From NCBI GenBank assembly GCA_037447655.1, contig JBBHKE010002011.1, positions 64,001 to 98,333 on the forward strand: a DNA stretch of 34,333 bases, in the 5' to 3' direction. The notes under the pieces were generated by a model. That model was not told where the DNA came from. It saw only the letters and a program-made list of their open reading frames with translations, and did not search any database. Origin of the DNA: Zygnema cylindricum. Taxonomy: Eukaryota; Streptophyta; Zygnematophyceae; Zygnematales; Zygnemataceae. The position numbers were made by a program, and so were the translations under genes. Positions 27,581 through 34,333 of the stretch are shown piece by piece (the first letter of the stretch is position 1; each line of letters opens with the position of its first letter).

Positions 27581-27610
27581 CTCCTCTTATTTTCTAGTCA
27601 ATCTTCAATT

Positions 27611-28267
27611 TCAAACCACACTTCTCTTGTAGAAAATTAGCTTAGAAGAAGGCCTAGTTTTGGTCATTATATCTGCTATTATCTCACTATCTCGTCGGTA
27701 CTCTAAACTGATTATTTTGATTTCTACTTTCTCTCTAACAATGCTAAGTCTAATGTCCATGTGTTTGGCTTTATAATGATATATAGGATTGGCAAAAATA
27801 ACGTTTGCTGCTTGATTATCACAAAAACATTTCTGCACACAACTCTTAAGGTGACAAATCTCACCAAGCAAAGACTTGACCCACATTAATTGTTTTACAG
27901 TAGAGCAATAGGTTATATACTCAGCCTCCATGGTGGCCTGAGTAATATCTTTATGTTGTTTGCTACACCAACAACAAGCCCCATCACCCAAATATAATAC
28001 ATATCCAAAAGTGCATCTCCTCATCGGAGCATCACCATAAGTGGCATCACTCCAAGTAGTGATGTCACTGTTCTCCCCACCCAAATGTAACCATAGATCC
28101 CTAGTTCCTATGAAATATCTAAGGACTCTCTTAGCTGACTCCCAATCCCTCTTAGTGGGAGCATTTAGACTTCTATTCAGCACTCCAACAGCTGCAGCTA
28201 AATCCGACCGGGTACAATTCCTATAATAGATTGGACTTCTCACTACTTGCCTGTAAGGAATGGTCAC
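27611..28267 (-). CDS. Element D RNase H piece
   Basis: 218 open codons covering the RNase H domain with its acidic residues intact. It differs from the A copy in shared D/E features such as R-D-W-E-S-A-K, Y-F-I-G-T-R-D and G-E-N-S-D-I. It starts after a one-base deletion also present in element E. It cannot be expressed as part of a full polyprotein. Confidence 0.85.
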   Translation of the reverse strand: MTIPYRQVVRSPIYYRNCTRSDLAAAVGVLNRSLNAPTKRDWESAKRVLRYFIGTRDLWLHLGGENSDITTWSDATYGDAPMRRCTFGYVLYLGDGACCWCSKQHKDITQATMEAEYITYCSTVKQLMWVKSLLGEICHLKSCVQKCFCDNQAANVIFANPIYHYKAKHMDIRLSIVREKVEIKIISLEYRRDSEIIADIMTKTRPSSKLIFYKRSVV

Positions 28268-28506
28268 ATGAACTTTTGTTTTTCAGGAGATAATTCCTCG
28301 TCTAACACTATGACTTCTTCTTCCTCACTCCCATCACTTCCCTTTTTCAACTCCATTTGAGTTGTACAACTATTAGCTTTATCCATCTGAAATTTTTCAA
28401 GCATGTTCCCTATTGCTTCCTTTTGAGTCAATCTTATAATCTTTCTTTTTCGGTCTCTTTCTACTTGAATTCCCAAAATACATTTTGCTTCCCACATATC
28501 ATTCAT

Positions 28507-29154
28507 TTAAAATCTTCCCTTAAGATCGATTTTAAGTTTATTAATTTTTTCCATTGATTTACTTAAAACAAGCAAATCATCAACATAAATTGCAATAAAT
28601 ATAAAACCTTCCTCATCTTCGAAAACATAGATTGAGTGATCTGAGCTGATCCGGATATATCCCTGATCGGTAAGAAAATCATCAAGCTTCTTATTCCACG
28701 GTTGAGGCGACTGTTTCAAACCATAAAGAGATTTAATCAGCCGACATACCTTACTCTCCTCTCCTTCCTCCACAAACCCTTCGGATTTTCGCATGAAGAT
28801 CTCCTCTTCCAATTCTCCATGCAAAAAGGTTGTCTTGATGTCCGTTTGGTGCACTTCCATATCTTCCGCTGGTGCCAGGCTGAGAAATATGCGGACGGAG
28901 GGAAATCTGACGACCGGGGCAAAGGTTTCCTCAGAGTCTATTCCCTCCTTTTGTGTAAATCCCTTTGCCACTAATCGGGTCTTGTAGCGCTCGATTGTGT
29001 TATCTAGGTTCAGTTCTAATTTGAAAACCCACTTACAAATGATTGGTTTTCGGTTAGGTGGACAATCCACCAGCTCCCAAGTATCGACTGCCATATTTGA
29101 GGCCATCTCCTCATTGATGGCTGTCTTCCACCGGTTTCTTTCTGGACAAGTCAT
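28507..29154 (-). CDS. Element D reverse transcriptase piece
   Basis: 215 open codons: R-W-K-T-A-I-N-E-E-M, K-W-V-F-K-L-E-L-N, M-E-V-H-Q-T-D-I-K-T-T-F-L-H-G with the first catalytic Asp, L-Y-G-L-K-Q, and Y-V-D-D-L-L-V-L. It ends in a TAA that element E shares at the same codon; A has GAA there. Confidence 0.87.
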   Translation of the reverse strand: MTCPERNRWKTAINEEMASNMAVDTWELVDCPPNRKPIICKWVFKLELNLDNTIERYKTRLVAKGFTQKEGIDSEETFAPVVRFPSVRIFLSLAPAEDMEVHQTDIKTTFLHGELEEEIFMRKSEGFVEEGEESKVCRLIKSLYGLKQSPQPWNKKLDDFLTDQGYIRISSDHSIYVFEDEEGFIFIAIYVDDLLVLSKSMEKINKLKIDLKGRF

Positions 29155-29883
29155 CGCCTCTCCATAAGTTTGAGGTTCATCTTGATGAGATAGTTTTGTT
29201 ACCTTGTTATTAACCTATTTTTCTTGCAATCTTTTGCTACTTCTCCTTCCCCCCACAAAATTTGAGGCCGGAATAGATGGTTCTCGTGGATTTTTTTGAA
29301 TAATATCAACATCTCTCCTCTCCTTTGATTTCGAATCAATTTCCACCACGTCTTCGGCTTCGGGTAGAGTTGTCATTGGAGTTTCCACAGTCGAGTCCTT
29401 TACGGTAAGATTTGTATCTGCAAGAATATCATCTTCTCTAAAACATAGATAGTTAGGAAGCTCAAAGTAATCGGAATTTTCTGACTCAAATATGATTTTT
29501 ACTTACTTTGTATACTTGAAGGGATCCACAAACTACTAGATGATTTACTAAGGTTATATCTTCCCTTTTTAGATCATAAACTCTATATCCTTTAACATCC
29601 TCATCATTTCCTAATAAGTATCTTGGTTTTCCTTTAGGATCTAGCTTCCTATAAGACCGATGTGTATCTAAACTGAATACTTAACTGCCGAAAACCTTTA
29701 AGTGAGATATGTCTCGTTTCCGGCCAATCCATCTCTCCTAAGGTGTTTCATCTTTTATAGCTGAAGTATGAACTCTATTTTTGAGGTAATTAGCACAAAT
29801 CATTGCTCTGCCCAAATCCTTTTTCTTATCATTTTATCGGACAACATACTTTTAGCACTATCGCTTAGTGTTCTATTTAACCT

Positions 29884-30336
29884 TTAAGCTACCCCATTTT
29901 GTTTCGGCTTTTTTGGAACTGTCTTTTGGTGTTGGACCCCATCTTCCCTCAAAAAATCCTCAAACTGGTTAGAAGTATACTCTCCTCCATTGTCACTCCT
30001 TACTCTCTTGATTCGAGTTTCATGGAGTTTTTCACTCCATGCTTTATATTTTCTAAAGCAATCCTGAGCTTCTGGCTTATTTTTCAAAAAACACACTCGG
30101 GAATACCGAGACCAATCATCAGTGATAGTCATCATAAATCTCTTCCCCCCCAGTGAGGGCAATTTAGCCGGTCCCGAAATATCTTTGTGTACTAGATCTA
30201 TAGTTTTTTCTCCCTTATATGTGGTTCTTTTAGGAAAGGGTAATCTGTGTGCTTTACCTTGAGCACATCCACTACAATCACTTATATTATCACTCTCATT
30301 GAACTTAATCCCTTCCACCACTCCCATCTTTTTCAT
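29884..30336 (-). CDS. Element D integrase piece
   Basis: 150 open codons. Zinc Cys pair C-S-G-C, first Asp in H-K-D-I-S-G and second in R-S-D-N-G-G-E-Y are present. The piece ends exactly where the DDE glutamate should be (V-A-stop-R-L-N). The upstream His pair lies beyond a further stop. Confidence 0.85.
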   Translation of the reverse strand: MKKMGVVEGIKFNESDNISDCSGCAQGKAHRLPFPKRTTYKGEKTIDLVHKDISGPAKLPSLGGKRFMMTITDDWSRYSRVCFLKNKPEAQDCFRKYKAWSEKLHETRIKRVRSDNGGEYTSNQFEDFLREDGVQHQKTVPKKPKQNGVA

Positions 30337-31900
30337 CTCTCATAACTTATCTAGATTCACATGCCCAAGCCTCTTATGCCACATCATAAAATCATGAACA
30401 ACTGCATCATAAAGTTTCTTCGTTGCATTACTTCAAATCAGCCTAAACATCCCATGGCTACCATTCTCAGCAATGAAATACACATCCTCCTCAAAACTAG
30501 CAGTAAAGACTCATTCCCAAATGCTAGTTAAAAAACCCTTATCATCTAATACAAATGTAGAGATGAAGTTTTTGTTTAGCTCCAAAATAAACAATATATC
30601 AGAGAATGTTACTATGGATGTCTTTTCTTCTACTAACACTTATACATCTATCGATCCTACAAGAGTAGTGGTAATTATCCTCCCATCCCTATACTCAATC
30701 TCTACGGTGAGAAATCTTTCTTATCTTAGTGAATAAGTGCCTATCCTTACACATGTGCATGGAGGCACCTGAATCTATATTCCAGCATGTTTCACCTTTC
30801 AATCCACCGCAATTACAGTTTTACCTTCGTGGAATTTCGACCTCGGTTTTCGCCTCCAACTCTCGATCCAAAAGGAGCTCATCATTCTCGTCCTCGGATT
30901 CAGCCTCATGTACCTGTGTCACTCGGGCCTTTTTCTTTCCTCTTGAGGTACCATTGGTCTACCCCTCCTTTAAACGAAGCTTGGTTAGCTTATTGCACTA
31001 TGCCATATAGTGCCCTGGTTTCTTACAAAAATGACATAAACCTTTTGGAGCCCTTGGTCCGAACCCGTCGGTCTGCTTTTTTTGCTCCCTCCCGCCAGGG
31101 TTTCTGACCGGTTTCCGAAAATCCTTGTTCCTCCAATCGGTCGTAGTTGCCAATGCTTGCCCGCTCTTTCCTCCCATTCGGATCCCAATCGTATTCTCCC
31201 GAACGAGAATCATCCCTACCACTGAGTTCCATATCCACCTTGAGTCCGGCAAGTCTTGTACACGGTTGACTATGTTCTCAAACTCATCCGGTAAGTTCAT
31301 TAGTAAACAATTAACCTTTTCTTTTTCACCAAAATCTTTTCCCGCACTCTCTAGCTCCATGAAGAGTGTAGCAAGCTCATTGCAAAAATCCAACATCTTC
31401 CCCCCTTTGTATACATACTCTTTATCATTCTAATCAACCAACTGTTGTTGCTGAATCGTACCACTTCGGTACATCTTTCTGAGAGCCATCCAAAGATCGG
31501 ATGCCTTTTCTACCTGCAAATGAGGACATGCAAGTCCTTGAGTGAGATGGCGTAGGATGAAGTGCTTTGCCGCCATATTGTTGAAGTCCCACGTTTCAGT
31601 ATCATTCTCCTCGTTCCTCGAAATAGGTGACATGAATGCCGAACTAGTTGCTATAAATGTGGTAGTCTCCTTCTCCTTTCCTTAGTCCACCACCTCTCCT
31701 TCCTTTGTCTCCTCTATTGAAGGTGGATCCTTTTTCCAAGTGAATTTGCTTCCTCTAAACCTTGGCGGGATTCCAAGACTTGCTGGACGCCCCAACCGTC
31801 CACTCACTACCCCCCAAAACCTTTTTTCTTATAGAGCTCCTATCATCATGCTTTCCTAGTTTATGAAGCCAGTTATATTAAAGATTCGTACCCTAGAGGG

Positions 31901-31913
31901 TGGGCCCATAACT
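31901..31913 (-). promoter_or_regulatory. Element D primer-binding site
   Basis: AGTTATGGGCCCA on the minus strand, one base different from A and C. ATG at 31909-31907, in frame with the degenerate upstream reading (ATA in place of the LTR ATG). Confidence 0.75.
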
Positions 31914-32948
31914 TGAAACTTTGAGACCTCTATAAGTCCTCAGAATGGACAGCTTTCAAGAAGCCTACATGATAACCTAGACCACTTTGTGTTTCAGCAA
32001 GAACAACTACCACCCTGGCAAACAAAAACTCTAACCACCTTCATCTTTTTGAAGGCAAGACTCCTCTGAGTTAATAGCAAAAAGAATCTCTGAATTTTCT
32101 TATTTGAGTAGTTAGTTATGTAGGATCAAAGTTGACTTTTTTCATAGAAGCTCTGTGGGAGAGAGGGTCCTATCTCGTAATTTTTCTAAGTCATATCTCT
32201 CTCACACACTCTATCTTCTAATGTAGAGAGCCAATCATATTACACTTCCGTACACAAAAGTACAGCTGCTGGTGTACTTTCTGTACGGACACTGTACGAC
32301 ATGGCCTAAATGTTGACACGTGGTATATCCGGATTTGCTCACTTAATCCTCAGAGATGTCGCGATCTGACGTTATTCCGCCACGTGTCATCCGATGTGGC
32401 GATAACCAAAAACTGTCGAAATCCTCTTCCGCTATCTCGATGTTCATTTCGGCCGTCCAATTAAATTCACATTTAATCGTAGCCGTAATAAAAACCTGCG
32501 CGGTATTCCTTTCTAATCCATACCGTAAAGCATACTTTTACATTATTGGATCTGTGTATCGCGTAAACAGTTTCAGTTAAATGAATTATCTTATGCTCTA
32601 ATGTTTAACTAAATATCAAACCATGTAGAATGTAACACTAGGTCTAGACTTAACGGATAAGGCTACCGGCAACTGGTTGCTTACCTACCGGTAGGTCCCA
32701 GAAACAAATCTTGGGTCAGCACATTTCATTTTAGTAAATAAACCCCTAACGGTAAATAAACTAATATATATTTCTTCTAACCCTCTGGATAGCCTACGTA
32801 GCCATGGCTCTAGCTTCCTCTCCAATTTCTTAGTGACTGCGACAAGTTTAAGAGTTGGAGAGAGAATTTAGAGGTAGACTGCCTCGGCCTCTTTCTATAT
32901 TTCTATTTAGACCTATAAAATACTTTAAACGGACAATTAATTTCTACA
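31914..32948 (-). repeat. Single LTR shared by elements D (5') and E (3')
   Basis: 1035 bp, TG...CA (TGAAACTTTG to TTTCTACA). It abuts the primer site of D on the left and the RNase H end of E on the right; the polypurine tract of E is shortened by about 7 bp. G-box inverted repeat at 32378-32401; the W-box palindrome is degraded near 32124. Confidence 0.9.
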
Positions 32949-34333
32949 CTCTTTCTAGTCAATCTCTAATTTCAGACCACCCTTCTCCCTGCAGAAAATT
33001 AGCTTAGGGGAAGGCACAAGTTTGGTTATCATATCTGCTACTATCTCACTATGTGTTCGGTACTCTAAACTGATTATTTTGTTTTCTACTTTCTCTCTAA
33101 CAAAGCCGAGTCTAATGTCCATGTGTTTGTCTTTAAAATGATGTTTAGGATTGGCAAAAATAGCGATTAGTGCCTGATTATCACAAAAAAAATTATGCAC
33201 ACCACTCTTAAGGAGACCAAGCTCACCAAGCAAAGACTTGACCCACATCATTTCTTTTACAGCAGAGCAAGAGGCCATATACTCAGCCTCCATGGTGGAC
33301 TGAGCAATAACTTTTTGTTGTTTGCTACTCCAACAACAAGCCCCATCACCCACATATAATACATATCCAGAAGAGCATCTCCTCATCGGAGCATCACCAT
33401 AACTAGCATCACTCCAAGTAGTGATGTCACTGTTCTCCCCACCCAAATGCAACCATAGATCCCTAGTTCCTATGAAATATCTAAGGACTGTCTTAGCTGA
33501 CTCCCAATCCCTCTTAGTGGGAGCATTTAGACTTCTACTCAGCACTCCAACAGCTGCAACTAAATCCGACCAGGTACAATTCATATAATAGATTGGACTT
33601 CTCACCACTTGCCTGTAAGGAATGGTCGCATGAACTTCTGTTTTTCAGGAGATAATTCCTCGTCTAACACTATGACTTCTTCTTCCTCACTCCCATCACT
33701 TCCCTTTTTCAACTCCATTTGAGTTGTACAACTATTAGCTTTATCCATCTGAAATTTTTCAAGCATGTTCCCTATTGCTTCCTTTTGAGTCAATCTTATA
33801 ATCTTTCTTTTTCGGTCTCTTTCTACTTGAATTCCCAAAATACATTTTGCTTCCCACATATCATTCATTTAAAATCTCCCCTTAAGATCGATTTTAAGTT
33901 TATTAATTTTTTCCATTGATTTACTTAAAACAAGCAAATCATCAACATAAATTGCAATAAATATAAACCTTCCTCATCTTCGAAAACATAGATTGAGTGA
34001 TCTGAGCTGATCCGGATATATCCCTGATCGGTAAGAAAATCATCAAGCTTCTTATTCCACGGTTGAGGCGACTGTTTCAAACCATAATGAGATTTAATCA
34101 GCCGGCATACCTTACTCTCCTCTCCTTCTTCCACAAACCCTTCGGGTTGTCGCATGAAGATCTCCTCTTCCAATTCTCCATGCAAAAAGGCTGTTTTGAT
34201 GTCCATCTGGTGCACTTCCATGTCTTCCGCCGCCGCTAAACTGAGAAGTATGCGGACGGAGGGAAATCTGACCACCGGGGCAAAGGTTTCCTCAGAGTCT
34301 ATTCCCTCCTTTTGTGTAAATCCCTTTGCCACT
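32949..34333 (-). pseudogene. Element E RNase H and RT (cut by window edge)
   Basis: RNase H is open at 33608-32955 with S-D-A-S-Y-G, M-E-A-E-Y and C-D-N-Q; RT pieces are at 33868-33602 and 34332-33925. A one-base deletion (three A where D has four, near 33966) shifts the frame just before the Y-V-D-D box. It shares with D the TAA stop and the one-base loss between RT and RNase H. The rest of the element lies beyond the right edge. Confidence 0.9.

Larger units (their letters stand above)
27581..31900 (-). pseudogene. Element D internal region (Gag-Pol relic)
   Basis: All copia domains in order, right to left. Gag is at 31633-30985 in pieces, with zinc knuckle stop TAG after M-A. Protease Asp is kept (I-D-S-G-A-S; GAT at 30775-30773). 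Integrase is at 30336-29884 with C-S-G-C and R-S-D-N-G-G-E-Y, but the catalytic Glu codon is now a stop (29886-29884). RT is open at 29154-28507 with Y-V-D-D, then TAA, then 28506-28264. RNase H is at 28267-27611 with S-D-A-T-Y-G, M-E-A-E-Y and C-D-N-Q-A-A. A one-base loss lies between RT and RNase H. The linker 29155-29880 is heavily mutated. Confidence 0.9.

Noticed and set aside
26516-32948. Independent insertion of C, D and E side by side
   Set aside because: Only one LTR lies between adjacent internal regions and no 5-bp duplications flank the units.

Overview
The window is repeat-dominated nuclear DNA from a eukaryote, most likely a plant or other streptophyte. Three signals point that way. 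A miniature LTR element has a primer site differing by one base from the complement of the 3' end of plant initiator tRNA-Met. There are nested Ty1/copia and chromodomain-bearing Ty3/gypsy elements. The few exon-like pieces are separated by short T-rich introns. I cannot name the species. I see no intact gene, rRNA, tRNA or CRISPR array.

Layout. Bases 1-5650 are AT-rich, non-LTR DNA: a T-rich stretch with four copies of a TCAATGG module, about 570 bp of hexameric, almost perfectly alternating pyrimidine-purine DNA, a decayed plus-strand multi-exon gene encoding a seven-residue repeat with a basic C-terminus (about 1414-2824), then minisatellites and anonymous sequence. From 5651 to the end nearly everything is LTR retrotransposon. 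Five members of one Ty1/copia family are named here B, A, C, D and E. B (plus strand, 5651-16236, 3' end lost) is interrupted by A (minus strand, 7502-13946, complete, TTGAC target duplication). A 222-bp LTR plus a 66-bp internal region of a TRIM-like element (16237-16530) sits at the junction of B and the oppositely oriented, 3'-truncated C. C is interrupted by F, a 7.3-kb Ty3/gypsy chromovirus (18082-25407). C, D and E then form a head-to-tail array sharing single LTRs (26516-27580 and 31914-32948); E runs off the right edge.

How it works together. The copia elements encode one Gag-protease-integrase-RT-RNase H polyprotein. All four visible 5' ends carry, directly after the LTR, a primer site complementary to the anticodon arm of initiator tRNA-Met rather than to its 3' end, and this site contains an in-frame ATG. 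F encodes gag, protease, RT, RNase H, integrase and chromodomain, plus a decayed third reading frame of roughly 480 codons between the chromodomain and the 3' LTR. Every element carries inactivating lesions, several at catalytic codons, so none appears autonomous.

Most notable: the half-tRNA primer site overlapping an ATG, the extra gypsy reading frame, the TRIM remnant with RNA polymerase III-like boxes in its LTR, the LTR-sharing tandem array with a gene-conversion-like patch, and the heptapeptide-repeat gene relic.
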